A DNA stretch of 49,231 nucleotides from Thiohalobacter sp. GTDB taxonomy: Bacteria; Pseudomonadota; Gammaproteobacteria; DSM-19610. The notes beneath the pieces are model-generated. The model was not told the DNA's origin, made no database searches, and worked only from the letters and a program-made list of their open reading frames with translations. Positions 37,475-48,473 of the stretch are shown here, in pieces. The stretch spans positions 1-49,231 of the forward strand of contig JALSRZ010000109.1 in assembly GCA_026984515.1 (NCBI GenBank), in the 5' to 3' direction. Numbering within the stretch: the first letter of the stretch is position 1; every line of letters starts with the position of its first letter. The position numbers and the translations under genes were made by a program.

Positions 37475-38638
37475 TTATAAACGACTGCGCAGGTCCTGTG
37501 CCGTGAACCCGGTGACCGCCTGATCGAGCCCGCGCGAAAATCCCGTTGCCTTGAAGCGCTCACCCATTTCTCCGGGCAGCATCAGGCGCTTGGCCTCGTT
37601 GCTCAACCGCAGGAAGCGCACTGTATCACCATCGGCGCCGGCCGCCTCCATCAGCCGGTCGATGCCACAGGCGAGCAGGAACTGCGCCTGGCTGGTGTAG
37701 CCCTGCAGTTGCATACCCGCGTCGTCCGCTGCTTCGGCAATAGCGGTAAAATCCACAAACGCTGTAATGTCCTGCAGCCCCGGGGAGCGGAACGGATCGG
37801 CACTGGCCGTGTGCCGGTAGTGACAGATCAGCGTGCCCATGGAACGCTGCGGGTGGTAGTACTCACCGCGACCGTACCCGTAATCCATCATCAGCAACAG
37901 GCCGCGCTCGAGACTGTCCGACAGGCTGCGGATCCAGTCGGGCAGGGCTGCACAGTACTCGGACTGGTAATCTCCCTGCCACTGGTACGCCCGGGCCAAC
38001 TGACGGACATGTGCCTCGAGTTCAAGGTCGGCAGGACGCTCACATTCACACAGGCTATCGCTGTCCAGGGCTACGCCCAGTTCCCGGACACCGTCAGGGT
38101 TCCAGCGAAATCGCCTGACCGGTAACGCGTCCGCCACTTCGTTGCCGAACAGTACACCGCTTACCGGCGATTCCGGCAACCTATCCAGCCAGCTGACCCG
38201 GTCAACAAATGCAGGCGCCCTGTCGCGCAGGGTTTGCCGCTGCAGGGCTCGCATGGCCGGGCTGCGCTCGAGAATACAGTAGTGTTCCGGCAGGGTATCC
38301 AGCACCTGCAGCGCGTTCAGCAGGTCCGCCGCGAGTACCCCGCTGCCTGCCCCCAGCTCCAGCACCACACCCTGCCCGAGCTGCCCCAGCACCGAGGCAA
38401 TACAGTTCGCCAGGCAACGGGCGAACAGGCTGCCGGATTCGGGCGCGGTAATGAAATCGCCCTGCTCGCCAAACGGCACCAGGCCATTGCAGTAATAACC
38501 GAGGCCGGGTTCGTAAAGGGCAGCTTCCATGTAGGCGTCAAAAGGGAGAAAACCATCGCTGCGCTCAATGCGCGCACGGATTTCCTGCACCAGCGCGGCA
38601 CTGACCTTGCAAGCTTCAGGATCGGAGCTCGCATTCAT
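37475..38638 (-). CDS. MidA/NDUFAF7-family methyltransferase
   Basis: A 387-residue SAM-dependent methyltransferase of the DUF185/COG1565 family. Motifs include FDAYMEAALYEPGLGYYCNG near the start, GQGVVLELGAGSGVLAADLL for SAM binding and LFGNEVADALPVRRF. The mitochondrial homologue NDUFAF7 methylates an arginine in complex I; the bacterial target is unknown. I place the start at the ATG at 38638, ten bases after folK, rather than 57 bases upstream inside folK. Confidence 0.9.
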   Translation of the reverse strand: MNASSDPEACKVSAALVQEIRARIERSDGFLPFDAYMEAALYEPGLGYYCNGLVPFGEQGDFITAPESGSLFARCLANCIASVLGQLGQGVVLELGAGSGVLAADLLNALQVLDTLPEHYCILERSPAMRALQRQTLRDRAPAFVDRVSWLDRLPESPVSGVLFGNEVADALPVRRFRWNPDGVRELGVALDSDSLCECERPADLELEAHVRQLARAYQWQGDYQSEYCAALPDWIRSLSDSLERGLLLMMDYGYGRGEYYHPQRSMGTLICHYRHTASADPFRSPGLQDITAFVDFTAIAEAADDAGMQLQGYTSQAQFLLACGIDRLMEAAGADGDTVRFLRLSNEAKRLMLPGEMGERFKATGFSRGLDQAVTGFTAQDLRSRL

Positions 38639-38648
38639 ACTAACGAAA

Positions 38649-39131
38649 CTATTTTTCCAGCGGCCACATCGGCTGGGCAGTCGGGTCGAAAGCATCCCAC
38701 AGCATGGAAAAACTGAACCCGGTTACCGGGTGTTTCATATCCGCCGCGATTTCCGCCAGCGGCTGCAGTACAAAGGCATATTCCAGGATCTCCGGCCGCG
38801 GCAGTTTCAGGTTCGGATCATCCAGCACCAGGTCGCCATAGAGCAACAGGTCGAGATCGAGGGTACGGCTGCTGAACTTGCCGACGCTACGGTCGCGGCC
38901 ATGGCGGTCTTCGATCCGGCTCAGCACCTCCTGCACCTGCTGCGGGGTCTGGCCGGTTTCAAACGCGACCACCAGGTTATAAAAAGCATCCCCCTCGAAA
39001 CCGACCGCCTCGGTTTCAAAAGTGCGCGACTGCTGCAGGTCGCCATACTCCGCGGCCAGTTCTTCCAGGGCACTGGCCACGTTACGCTCACGATCGATAT
39101 TGCTTCCGACACTGACAAACACCTTCACCAT
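38649..39131 (-). CDS. folK: HPPK, folate biosynthesis
   Basis: 2-amino-4-hydroxy-6-hydroxymethyldihydropteridine pyrophosphokinase, the step after FolB. The 160 residues show VSVGSNIDRERN at the start and DRSVGKFSSRTLDLDLLLYGD, the substrate- and metal-binding loop, then LPRPEILEYAFVLQPLAEIA. It lies five bases after folB and ten before midA on one transcript. Confidence 0.95.
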   Translation of the reverse strand: MVKVFVSVGSNIDRERNVASALEELAAEYGDLQQSRTFETEAVGFEGDAFYNLVVAFETGQTPQQVQEVLSRIEDRHGRDRSVGKFSSRTLDLDLLLYGDLVLDDPNLKLPRPEILEYAFVLQPLAEIAADMKHPVTGFSFSMLWDAFDPTAQPMWPLEK

Positions 39132-39135
39132 GCAC

Positions 39136-39495
39136 TCAACTCCCTGCTGCGCCTCTTTCGATGATCACGCCCACACCCCGGGCGCCGCGCACGGCTCCCC
39201 CCTTGTTCAATACCAGACGCACCCAGGACACGGAAAATTCCTCGCGCACCAGTTCCACGATACGCTCCGCCAGCGTTTCCACCAGCTGGAAGCGACTTTC
39301 CTCGACAAAGCTGATTACCCGTTTGGCGACGGCCTTGTAGTTCAGCGCATCCTCGATACGGTCGCTGGCGGCCGCTTTGGCGATATCGGTGGCCATTTCC
39401 AGGTCGATATGCAGGGTCTGCCGGATGGAACGTTCCCAGTCGTAGATACCGATCACCGTATCGATACGGAGATCCCGTATAAAAATTATATCCAT
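39136..39495 (-). CDS. folB: Dihydroneopterin aldolase
   Basis: Cleaves dihydroneopterin in the folate pathway. The 119 residues carry the N-terminal MDIIFIRDLRIDTVIGIYDWER and the family's LNYKAVAKRVISFVEE and QLVETLAERI, with the active-site glutamate and the final basic residues. First gene of folB-folK-midA-uppP, and divergent from plsY as in many gammaproteobacteria. Confidence 0.95.
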   Translation of the reverse strand: MDIIFIRDLRIDTVIGIYDWERSIRQTLHIDLEMATDIAKAAASDRIEDALNYKAVAKRVISFVEESRFQLVETLAERIVELVREEFSVSWVRLVLNKGGAVRGARGVGVIIERGAAGS

Positions 39496-39617
39496 GCCCT
39501 GTGATTCAACGCGCTAAACAATTGCGCAACTATATACAGAATGGCGGGCACCCTCCAGCAATACCGATGCCCGGGACGCGCTTGACCGGGCAGGAGTAAA
39601 GCTTTCCAATAGTCCGC

Positions 39618-40208
39618 ATGACCATGAACCTGCTCCTGATCCTGGCCGGCTACCTGCTGGGCTCGCTGTCATCCGCCATCATTACCTGCCGCCTGCTGGG
39701 ACTGCCCGACCCGCGCGGCCAGGGCTCGGGCAACCCGGGCGCTACCAACGTGTTGCGCATCGGTGGCAAGAAAGCGGCCGCCATCACCCTGATCGGCGAT
39801 ATGCTCAAGGGCTTGCTGCCGGTGCTGGCGGCGAAGGGACTGGGTGCCGATATCAGCATCCAGGCCGCCGTTGCGGTCGCCGCCTTCCTGGGCCACCTGT
39901 ACCCGGTTTTTTTCGGTTTCCGGGGCGGCAAGGGCGTAGCCACGGCACTGGGCGTATTGCTGGGCCTGCACTGGCCGGTCGGCCTGCTGACCATCGCCAC
40001 CTGGCTGGTGATCGCCAGGGTGTTCAAAATCTCTTCACTGGCCGCATTGCTCGCTATCCTGGTCACACCGCTGTACATCTGGTGGCTGATACCCGAGCAA
40101 TCGCTGATCGTGGCCATGCTGTTCATGGGCACGCTGCTGTTCTGGCGGCACCGTTCGAACATCAAGGGCCTGCTGGCCGGCAGCGAAGGAAAAATTGGTG
40201 GTGGATAA
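39618..40208 (+). CDS. plsY: Acyl-phosphate:glycerol-3-phosphate acyltransferase
   Basis: Integral membrane enzyme making lysophosphatidate from acyl-phosphate in phospholipid synthesis. The 196 residues have five or six spans and the three conserved loops: GSGNPGATNVLR, HLYPVFFGFRGGKGVATALG and FWRHRSNIKGLLAG. Two in-frame ATGs lie six bases apart (39618, 39624); either may be used. It is convergent with tsaD. Confidence 0.95.
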   Translation: MTMNLLLILAGYLLGSLSSAIITCRLLGLPDPRGQGSGNPGATNVLRIGGKKAAAITLIGDMLKGLLPVLAAKGLGADISIQAAVAVAAFLGHLYPVFFGFRGGKGVATALGVLLGLHWPVGLLTIATWLVIARVFKISSLAALLAILVTPLYIWWLIPEQSLIVAMLFMGTLLFWRHRSNIKGLLAGSEGKIGGG

Positions 40209-40238
40209 GCTGCAAGCCGGAAAACACTCCCTGCCGTG

Positions 40239-41258
40239 TTATGCGCTGACCGCATCCAGCTCTTCCAGTGACCAGCGCGGCCGCACCTCGATTTCCAGCC
40301 CCTGTTGCTGACCGGCCTGCAGGCGCCACGCCCCGGCGCAGGCGATCATTGCGCCGTTATCGGTGCAGAATTCCAGGCGTGGGTAGAACACTTCACCGCC
40401 CAGCTCCTCAGCCAGCGCATCCAGCCCCTGGCGCAGCGCCCGGTTGGCACCCACGCCGCCCGCCACCACCAGCCGGCCGATGCCGGACTGGCGCAACGCA
40501 CGGCGGCACTTGATGACCAGGGTGTCGACCACTGCATCCTGAAACGCGCGGGCAATATCGGCACGGGCCTGCGGGTCATCCCCGTGTTTCTGAAAAGTGG
40601 TCAGCGCAAAGGTTTTCAGACCACTGAAACTGAAATCCAGCCCCGGTCGGTCGGTCATCGGGCGCGGGAAACGGAACCGGTCAGGGTCGCCCTGCCGGGC
40701 CAGTTCCGCCAGCAGCGGCCCGCCCGGGTACTCCAGCCCCAGTAACTTGGCGGTTTTATCGAATGCCTCACCGGCCGCATCGTCCAGCGTGTCGCCCAGG
40801 ATGCGGTAGGCGCCGATCCGGTCCACGCGCACCAGCAGGGTATGCCCGCCCGAGACCAGCAGGGCCACAAAGGGAAAGGCAGGCGCGGGCGTTTCCAGCA
40901 TGGGCGCCAGCAGGTGACCTTCCATGTGGTGCACCCCCACCGCAGGCACCCCCCAGCTCCAGGCCAGGCTGCGACCGATCGCGGCCCCCACCATCAGGGC
41001 ACCGATCAGGCCGGGCCCGGCCGTATAGGCTACTCCATTGATATCAGTGCTTTTTATCCCTGTCTCGCCCAGTAGCGAGCGCAGCAACGGCAAGGCCTTG
41101 CGCACATGATCCCGCGACGCCAGCTCCGGCACCACGCCACCGTACTGCGCGTGCAGGCCGACCTGACTGTGCAGCGCATGACCCAGCAGACCCGCCCCGG
41201 TATCGAACAGGGCGACGCCGGTTTCATCGCAGGAGGACTCAATTCCCAGTACCAGCAT
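40239..41258 (-). CDS. tsaD: tRNA threonylcarbamoyladenosine transferase
   Basis: Puts the threonylcarbamoyl group on A37 of ANN-decoding tRNAs together with TsaB and TsaE. The 339-residue ASKHA-fold protein has [17 protein letters not shown], the metal-binding [10 protein letters not shown], the glycine-rich [11 protein letters not shown] and [12 protein letters not shown]. It is transcribed divergently from rpsU, the classic arrangement. Confidence 0.97.
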   Translation of the reverse strand: MLVLGIESSCDETGVALFDTGAGLLGHALHSQVGLHAQYGGVVPELASRDHVRKALPLLRSLLGETGIKSTDINGVAYTAGPGLIGALMVGAAIGRSLAWSWGVPAVGVHHMEGHLLAPMLETPAPAFPFVALLVSGGHTLLVRVDRIGAYRILGDTLDDAAGEAFDKTAKLLGLEYPGGPLLAELARQGDPDRFRFPRPMTDRPGLDFSFSGLKTFALTTFQKHGDDPQARADIARAFQDAVVDTLVIKCRRALRQSGIGRLVVAGGVGANRALRQGLDALAEELGGEVFYPRLEFCTDNGAMIACAGAWRLQAGQQQGLEIEVRPRWSLEELDAVSA

Positions 41259-41305
41259 GCCGTTATGGTACCGGTTCCGTCGCCACTATCCACCGGAATC
41301 AGTGA

Positions 41306-41334
41306 TTTACCTTTGCCGGCCGCATTGGTACACT
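41306..41334 (+). promoter_or_regulatory. Sigma-70 promoter of rpsU-dnaG-rpoD
   Basis: TTTACC (41306-41311), a spacer of exactly 17 bases, and TACACT (41329-41334). Transcription would begin near 41341, about 31 bases before the rpsU start. Confidence 0.65.
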
Positions 41335-41371
41335 ACGCGCCCTTTATTTTCCGATTCATGAGGAAACGGCT

Positions 41372-41587
41372 TTGCCACAAGTAAAAGTACGTGAAAACGA
41401 GCCTTTCGAGGTCGCCCTGCGACGCTTCAAGCGCTCCTGCGAAAAGGCAGGCATCCTGTCCGAGGTCCGCCGCCGTGAGTTTTATGAAAAACCCACCCAG
41501 GAACGTAAACGCAAGCAGGCTGCCGCCGTCAAGCGCCACGCCAAGAAAGTCTCTCGCGAAAACGCACGCCGTACCCGCCTGTACTAG
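41372..41587 (+). CDS. rpsU: Ribosomal protein bS21
   Basis: Small-subunit ribosomal protein, 71 residues, with the standard [26 protein letters not shown] opening and a basic tail. The start codon is TTG, which is unusual but certain: GAGGAAA lies eight bases upstream and the protein aligns from its first residue. First gene of the macromolecular-synthesis operon. Confidence 0.97.
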   Translation: MPQVKVRENEPFEVALRRFKRSCEKAGILSEVRRREFYEKPTQERKRKQAAAVKRHAKKVSRENARRTRLY

Positions 41588-41614
41588 TCACCCCCCGTTC
41601 CGGTTACCCGTATC

Positions 41615-42061
41615 GTGTCCCTGAAGGACAGGCTCCAGCAGGATATGAAAGACGCCATGCGCGGCGGCGACAAGCCGCGGCTGGGCGTCATTCGCCTGAT
41701 CCTGGCCGCGGTCAAGCAGCGCGAAGTGGACGAACGTGTCGAACTCGACGATGCGCAGGTCACCTCCGTGCTGGACAAGATGTCCAAGCAGCGCCGCGAC
41801 TCGCTCGACCAGTATGAAAAAGCCGGACGCGACGACCTCGCCGCACAGGAACGCTTCGAGCTCGATATCCTCAAATCCTACCTGCCCGAGCCGCTGGATG
41901 ATGCCGAGATCGATGCACTGATCGAGACTGCTGTGCAGGCCACCGGCGCCAGCAGCATGAAAGATATGGGCAAAGTCATGGGCCGGCTGAAAGACCAGTT
42001 GCAGGGCCGCGCCGATATGGGCGCAGTCAGCGCCAGGATCAAGGCCCGTCTCGCCGGCTGA
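41615..42061 (+). CDS. GatB/YqeY domain protein
   Basis: A 148-residue YqeY-type protein related to the C-terminal domain of the amidotransferase subunit GatB. It opens SLKDRLQQDMKDAMRGGDKPRLGVIRLI and holds the family's IDALIETAVQATGASSMKDMGKVMGRLK. A role in tRNA-dependent amidation is suggested by homology but not proven. The start is GTG, with no strong SD. It lies between rpsU and dnaG, a frequent arrangement in gammaproteobacteria. Confidence 0.93.
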   Translation: MSLKDRLQQDMKDAMRGGDKPRLGVIRLILAAVKQREVDERVELDDAQVTSVLDKMSKQRRDSLDQYEKAGRDDLAAQERFELDILKSYLPEPLDDAEIDALIETAVQATGASSMKDMGKVMGRLKDQLQGRADMGAVSARIKARLAG

Positions 42062-42126
42062 TACCCTCCTCCGCGCGACCACTGCCGGTGGTGCGGAACC
42101 ACGGCGCTTCACTTACCATTAGCCTC

Positions 42127-43884
42127 ATGGCCGGCCGCATTCCGCAAAGCTTTATCGATGACCTGCTCAACCGCATCGATATCGTGCAGGTCATCGAATC
42201 ACGCCTGGAACTGAAAAAGGCCGGCCGCGAATACCAGGCCTGCTGCCCGTTCCACAACGAGAAAACCCCTTCCTTTACCGTCAGCCCGAACAAGCAGTTC
42301 TACCACTGTTTCGGCTGCGGCGCCCACGGCAGCGCCGTCGGCTTCCTGATGGACTATGAAAATCTCTCGTTTCCCGAAGCCATCGAGGAACTGGCGCACG
42401 CGGCGGGTGTGGAAGTTCCACGCGAAGCGGGCAGCGACTTTCAACCGGACCCGCGGCGGCAAGACCACTACGGCCTGTTGCAACGTGCAGAACGCTTTTA
42501 CCGCAACCAGCTGCGCGAACACCCGCAGTCCACCAGGGCTGTGGACTACCTCAAACAGCGCGGCCTGAGCGGCGAAATTGCAGCCACCTTCGGACTTGGC
42601 TATGCGCCGCCGGGATGGGATGCCCTGCTGAAACACCTGGGCTCCGATAGCGACACGCAGCGTGCGGCCGTCGAACTCGGTCTGCTGGTACGCAAGGACG
42701 ACGGTCGCCTGTACGATCGCTTCCGGGACCGCATCCTGTTCCCGATCCGCGACCGCCGCGGGCGCACCATCGGTTTTGGCGGGCGCGTACTGGGCGACGA
42801 GAAACCGAAATACATGAACAGCCCGGAGAGCCCGGTGTTCCACAAGGGCCAGGAACTGTACGGCCTGTTTGAAGCCCGCAGGGCCGGCCAGAAACTGGAA
42901 CGCCTGCTGGTGGTCGAAGGCTACATGGACGTGGTTGCACTGGCGCAGTTCGGCCTGGGCAATGCGGTCGCTACGCTGGGTACGGCGACGACGCCGGAAC
43001 ACCTGGAGCGGCTGTTTCGCACGGTGCATGAAGTGGTGTTCTGTTTTGACGGGGACAATGCCGGGCGCCGCGCCGCCTGGCGGGCACTGGAAAATGCCCT
43101 GCCGGTATTACGCGAAGGCCGGGAAGCCCGTTTCCTGTTTTTACCCGAAGGCGAGGATCCCGACAGCCTGGTACGGCGTATCGGCCGGGAAGCTTTCCTG
43201 GAAAAAACTGTCGATGCAGTCCCACTTTCGAGGTTTTTTTATGAATCGCTCAGTCAGCAGGTCGATACCCGTAGTGTCGATGGGCGCGCCCACCTGGTGG
43301 AACTGGCCCGGCCGCTGTTGCAGAAATTGCCGGATTCCGTGTTTCGCGACCTGATGCTGGACCAGCTGTCACAGCAAAGCGGCCTCGACCGGAAGCGACT
43401 GTTTGAGCGCGTGTTCGGAGACCCGGCACCGGCACCGCGGGAAACACCACGCCAACGCGTACGCGGCGCCGGGCCCAGCCCGGTACGGGTCGCCATTCGG
43501 CTGCTGCTGGAACAACCGGAACTCGGCACAGGGATTCAGTGTCCATCGGGATTCGAGGACCTGGAGGTGGCCGGGGTCAGTCTGCTGGTGGAACTGCTTG
43601 AATTAGTACGACAGCGCCCGCATCTCTCACTGGGTGGCATCCTGGAGCACTGGCGCGGCAAGCCCGAGGAAGCCCAGCTGGCCAGGCTGGCCACGCAGCC
43701 GCTGGAAGTGCCCGCGGACGGGTACGCAGCGGAATTTATGGGCGCAATACAGCGTCTGCTTGAACAACGGACCCGTCAGCGCACCGAACAACTGCTTTTG
43801 CAGGAACAGGGCCACGGGTTGACGAATGCAGAGAAACAGGAGTTAAAACAGTTGCTTGTAGAGCATCAGCCGATCTCGCAATGA
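42127..43884 (+). CDS. dnaG: DNA primase
   Basis: Makes RNA primers for replication. From the ATG at 42127 the protein has 585 residues: zinc-binding CHC2 domain (C40, H43, C61, C64), the RNA-polymerase basic segment, the Toprim motif LLVVEGYMDVVALAQFG followed by FCFDGDNAGRRAAWRALE, and a C-terminal DnaB-binding region ending near LKQLLVEHQ. The frame is open for 13 codons before this ATG, but MAGRIPQSFIDDLL is the standard N-terminus. Confidence 0.97.
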   Translation: MAGRIPQSFIDDLLNRIDIVQVIESRLELKKAGREYQACCPFHNEKTPSFTVSPNKQFYHCFGCGAHGSAVGFLMDYENLSFPEAIEELAHAAGVEVPREAGSDFQPDPRRQDHYGLLQRAERFYRNQLREHPQSTRAVDYLKQRGLSGEIAATFGLGYAPPGWDALLKHLGSDSDTQRAAVELGLLVRKDDGRLYDRFRDRILFPIRDRRGRTIGFGGRVLGDEKPKYMNSPESPVFHKGQELYGLFEARRAGQKLERLLVVEGYMDVVALAQFGLGNAVATLGTATTPEHLERLFRTVHEVVFCFDGDNAGRRAAWRALENALPVLREGREARFLFLPEGEDPDSLVRRIGREAFLEKTVDAVPLSRFFYESLSQQVDTRSVDGRAHLVELARPLLQKLPDSVFRDLMLDQLSQQSGLDRKRLFERVFGDPAPAPRETPRQRVRGAGPSPVRVAIRLLLEQPELGTGIQCPSGFEDLEVAGVSLLVELLELVRQRPHLSLGGILEHWRGKPEEAQLARLATQPLEVPADGYAAEFMGAIQRLLEQRTRQRTEQLLLQEQGHGLTNAEKQELKQLLVEHQPISQ

Positions 43885-43986
43885 TGCGGATGACCAGCAA
43901 CAGAACTGGCTAATATAGCCTGCGTAGGCTACAATGGTCGTTTGACTTTTTACCGGACACTTACGTAACGGGGACACCATCGGGTG

Positions 43987-45807
<1,821 letters not shown>

Positions 45808-45824
45808 ATTTAACTCACTGGTAA

Positions 45825-45850
45825 AGTGCGTCACCGGCAGGTGACGCACT
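45825..45850 (+). terminator. Terminator of rpoD
   Basis: A perfect 11-bp stem AGTGCGTCACC / GGTGACGCACT with a GGCA loop followed by CCTTCTT, 18 bases after the rpoD stop. Confidence 0.85.
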
Positions 45851-45882
45851 CCTTCTTGCACGGTACACTTCCGCATCATCAC

Positions 45883-45959
<77 letters not shown>

Positions 45960-46007
45960 ATCCCAACAGTACCTTACGCTTCCTCTTATTGTAATGGTGG
46001 CGTGCTT

Positions 46008-46026
46008 CGGTACACTTTCGGTACAC
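46008..46026. repeat. Short direct repeats CGGTACAC near the att side
   Basis: CGGTACAC occurs at 46008-46015 and 46019-46026, 11 bases apart (one helical turn), between the tRNA and the integrase. A third copy (CGGTACACTT) lies at 45861-45870 just before the tRNA. They could be integrase or excisionase arm sites. Confidence 0.4.
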
Positions 46027-46057
46027 CTGCAAGCTGGAACGGGTACCGGAAGACACT

Positions 46058-47098
46058 GTGGCAACGATTACCAGGACACCCTCGAAGACGTGGAAGGCAA
46101 TTGTCCGCAAACGCGGCTGGCCGACCACAATCAAAACCTTTCGCACCAAACGCGATGCGGAAGACTGGGCGCGCAGTACGGAAGACGAAATGGTGCGCGG
46201 TGTTTACATCGACCGTACTGAAGCCATCCAGTTGCTGCTCAAGAAAGCGCTTGACCGCTACCTGCTGGAAGTTTCCGCAACCAAGAAACCGAGCACGCAT
46301 GCAGCCGAGAAGCACAAGGCCAAGGCACTAAAAGCCGAACTCGGTGACTACAGTCTGGCCGCGCTTAATCCGGGCCTGATCGCAAAATACCGCGATGATC
46401 GGCTGGCCGCCGGCAAGTCGGCGAATACTGTGCGTCTGGAACTCTCCCTGCTCTCACACCTGTTCACCATTGCCATCAAGGAATGGCGGCTGGGGCTGAT
46501 CTACAACCCGGTCATGAATATCCGCAAACCGCCACCTGGACAGGGCCGCAACCGGCGACTGAGTGCCGATGAGGAAAAAACCTTGCTCGAAGCCTGCGAC
46601 AAACACTCCAACCCGATGCTGGGCTGGATTGTGCGCACGGCCCTCTTTACCGGTATGCGCGCCGGTGAAATCATCAGCCTGCGCCGCGGCCAGGTCGATC
46701 TGGTGCGCCGCGTGGTTCGGCTAACCGATACCAAGAATGGCAGCGCCCGCACCGTCCCGCTCACTAATGAAGCAAAAAAGGTTTTAGACAGTGCACTCCG
46801 CAATCCCGCACGCCCTTTCGACACCGACCTTGTCTTCTACGGTGAACCGGGCCGCGACGACAAGCGTAGGCCGTATGAATTCCGCATGGCCTGGAAAAAG
46901 GTTATCAAGAAAACAAAGATCACCAACCTGCGCTTCCATGATCTGCGTCACGAGGCCGTCTCACGCCTGGTCGAAGCCGGTCTTGGTGATCAGGAAGTCG
47001 CGTCCATCTCCGGCCACAAATCCATGCAGATGTTGAAGCGTTACACACATCTGCGTGCGGAAGATCTGGTGGCGCGGCTCGATCAGTTGATGAGCTGA
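46058..47098 (+). CDS. Tyrosine recombinase/integrase of a genomic island
   Basis: A 346-residue site-specific integrase. The catalytic set is complete: R201 (TGMRAGE), K226 (TKNGSAR), H294 and R297 (HDLRHEA), H320 (SGHKS) and Y329 (KRYTHL). The N-terminus (TITRTPSKTWKAIVRKRGWP) is a small arm-binding domain. The start is GTG with GGAAG six bases upstream. It sits 98 bases from the tRNA end in the same direction, the usual position for an integrase using that tRNA as attB. The element probably is active or was recently so. Confidence 0.95.
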   Translation: MATITRTPSKTWKAIVRKRGWPTTIKTFRTKRDAEDWARSTEDEMVRGVYIDRTEAIQLLLKKALDRYLLEVSATKKPSTHAAEKHKAKALKAELGDYSLAALNPGLIAKYRDDRLAAGKSANTVRLELSLLSHLFTIAIKEWRLGLIYNPVMNIRKPPPGQGRNRRLSADEEKTLLEACDKHSNPMLGWIVRTALFTGMRAGEIISLRRGQVDLVRRVVRLTDTKNGSARTVPLTNEAKKVLDSALRNPARPFDTDLVFYGEPGRDDKRRPYEFRMAWKKVIKKTKITNLRFHDLRHEAVSRLVEAGLGDQEVASISGHKSMQMLKRYTHLRAEDLVARLDQLMS

Positions 47099-47179
47099 AT
47101 TCCTCCACCATAGTTCCTGTCCGTAATCAAGTTCGAAAGCACCCCTGTAGGTGCGTGCTTTCGAGCTGGTTAACATATC

Positions 47180-47258
47180 TCTCCATTGGCAAGCTTGTGT
47201 CTCCATATTTAATCAATGGAGATCACGAGCAATGCAAACCGTTGACAGTTCACGGTGA
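47180..47258 (+). ncRNA. Structured leader, copy A, with an 8-codon ORF
   Basis: GTGTCTCC (47197-47204) can pair with GGAGATCAC (47218-47226, one bulged base), hiding a Shine-Dalgarno sequence. Upstream TCTCCATTG (47180-47188) can instead pair perfectly with CAATGGAGA (47214-47222), so two exclusive folds compete for the SD. Nine bases after it, ATG opens an ORF of only eight codons (47232-47258, MQTVDSSR). The layout is a leader-peptide or decayed gene start. Similar to copy B at 47353-47394. Confidence 0.45.
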
Positions 47259-47352
47259 ATTAATTCTGGAACATAACTTCTCGTTTACACTGCTATTTAA
47301 GTGTTTTCATAGCACGTTGCTAAGAGTTTAGTTCTGGAAATCACATAATGGT

Positions 47353-47394
47353 TTGTGCAATCTCGTGTCTCCGAATCATGCACAAGGAGATCAC
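47353..47394 (+). promoter_or_regulatory. Structured leader, copy B, before the small island gene
   Basis: The same GTGTCTCC (47365-47372) and GGAGATCAC (47386-47394) words as copy A, again able to fold over the SD (GGAGA) of the gene starting at 47400. Here an outer stem TTGTGCA (47353-47359) / TGCACAA (47379-47385) can form as the competing fold. SD-to-ATG spacing (9) and the first codons ATGCAA are identical in both copies. Confidence 0.5.
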
Positions 47395-47399
47395 TGACT

Positions 47400-47651
47400 A
47401 TGCAAGATACTGCAAGCCTCAGCACGGCAACACTGGAGAACCAACTCACCGAACATTACGGTCTGTTGCTCTCACAAACACAACTGGCGGCACTACTGGG
47501 CCGCACCACTGGCGGACTGCGCTACAGCCTTTGCTACCCCTGTGACCAGCAGACACGAGACCTGAAGGCCTGTGGTCGAAAGATAGGACGACGTATCTAC
47601 TACCCGGCCAACGAGGTCGCTCAGATCATCATCGGCAGCAACGGCGAATAA
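47400..47651 (+). CDS. Small putative DNA-binding protein (AlpA/excisionase-like)
   Basis: An 83-residue protein with an HTH-like middle (LLLSQTQLAALLGRTTGGLRYSL) and a wing-like end (GRKIGRRIYYPANEVAQIIIG), the pattern of small winged-helix proteins such as AlpA or excisionases. I cannot name a family with certainty. The ATG at 47400 is chosen because AAGGAGA lies nine bases before it and the frame upstream lacks such support. It is located between the integrase and the HTH protein, so a role in island excision or in control of its genes is likely, but inferred. Confidence 0.65.
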   Translation: MQDTASLSTATLENQLTEHYGLLLSQTQLAALLGRTTGGLRYSLCYPCDQQTRDLKACGRKIGRRIYYPANEVAQIIIGSNGE

Positions 47652-47678
47652 ATAGGCCGGTAGCTATCCACTGAGGCG

Positions 47679-48473
47679 GTGAGTATTGCAGCAATGAACT
47701 GGGCCTGGCACCAGGACATCAAGCCGGTGCCCAAGCTGATCCTGATGGCGCTGGCGGACGCGGCCGATGATCAGGGTATCTGCTGGCCCAGTGTCGCGAC
47801 CATTGCCGTCAAGGTGGGTGTATCGACGCGCACCGTGCGACGTGTGATGCAAACGCTGATAAGGCGTGAATTGTTATCAGCCGAACAACGCTACCGCAGC
47901 GACGGTTCCTGTTCCTCGAACCGATACCGGTTGTTGCTGGAAGGGGGTGACAAACTGTCACCGGCCCCTGACCGTAGCGACACCACCCCCGGACACCCGT
48001 GCCAGGGTCCCCCTGACTGCAGTGTCATACCAGGAACCACCATAGGAACCGTAAAAGAACCACCACTACCACCTGAGCCAGAAAAACACCAACCTGATTG
48101 TGGTGGTGGGGAATTATTTGATCTGGTCTACCCAAAAGGACTGTTGCCTGCGGAACGCTCACAGGCAGATGCAATGATTGGCGCACTTGCGGCACCACTC
48201 AACCAGCAGGTACTGGACGAATGGGCCGGGATCATCACCGCCGGTGCGATACGTTCATCGACGCTGGGTTGCCTGCGTGCGCTGGTCAAACGAGCGCAGG
48301 AAGGCACGTTCGCACCAGAGCGTGCCTTGCGAGTTGCGCAGGCAAGGACGGTGCAACAGCGTGTGGCCTCCGCACACACCGCTGTGCCTGAGCCGGGTCC
48401 GGTTGACGAGAACAATGCGCTGGTGCGTCGCCTGATGGCGATCGGCAAGCGGGTGACAGGCGATGGCCGGTGA
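47679..48473 (+). CDS. HTH (replication protein O-like) island protein
   Basis: A 264-residue protein with an N-terminal winged HTH (MNWAWHQDIKPVPKLILMALADAADDQGICWPSVATIAVKVGVSTRTVRRVMQTLIRRELL, about 6-66). It continues with a proline-rich linker of low complexity (residues 95-145) and an arginine-rich helical tail. The layout is that of HTH_36/RepO-like proteins encoded next to integrases in mobile islands. The start is taken as GTG at 47679 (MSIAAMNWAW); the ATG at 47694 is also possible. It lies 27 bases after the small DNA-binding gene, so the two form one unit. Role in replication or copy control of the element is inferred. Confidence 0.7.
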   Translation: MSIAAMNWAWHQDIKPVPKLILMALADAADDQGICWPSVATIAVKVGVSTRTVRRVMQTLIRRELLSAEQRYRSDGSCSSNRYRLLLEGGDKLSPAPDRSDTTPGHPCQGPPDCSVIPGTTIGTVKEPPLPPEPEKHQPDCGGGELFDLVYPKGLLPAERSQADAMIGALAAPLNQQVLDEWAGIITAGAIRSSTLGCLRALVKRAQEGTFAPERALRVAQARTVQQRVASAHTAVPEPGPVDENNALVRRLMAIGKRVTGDGR

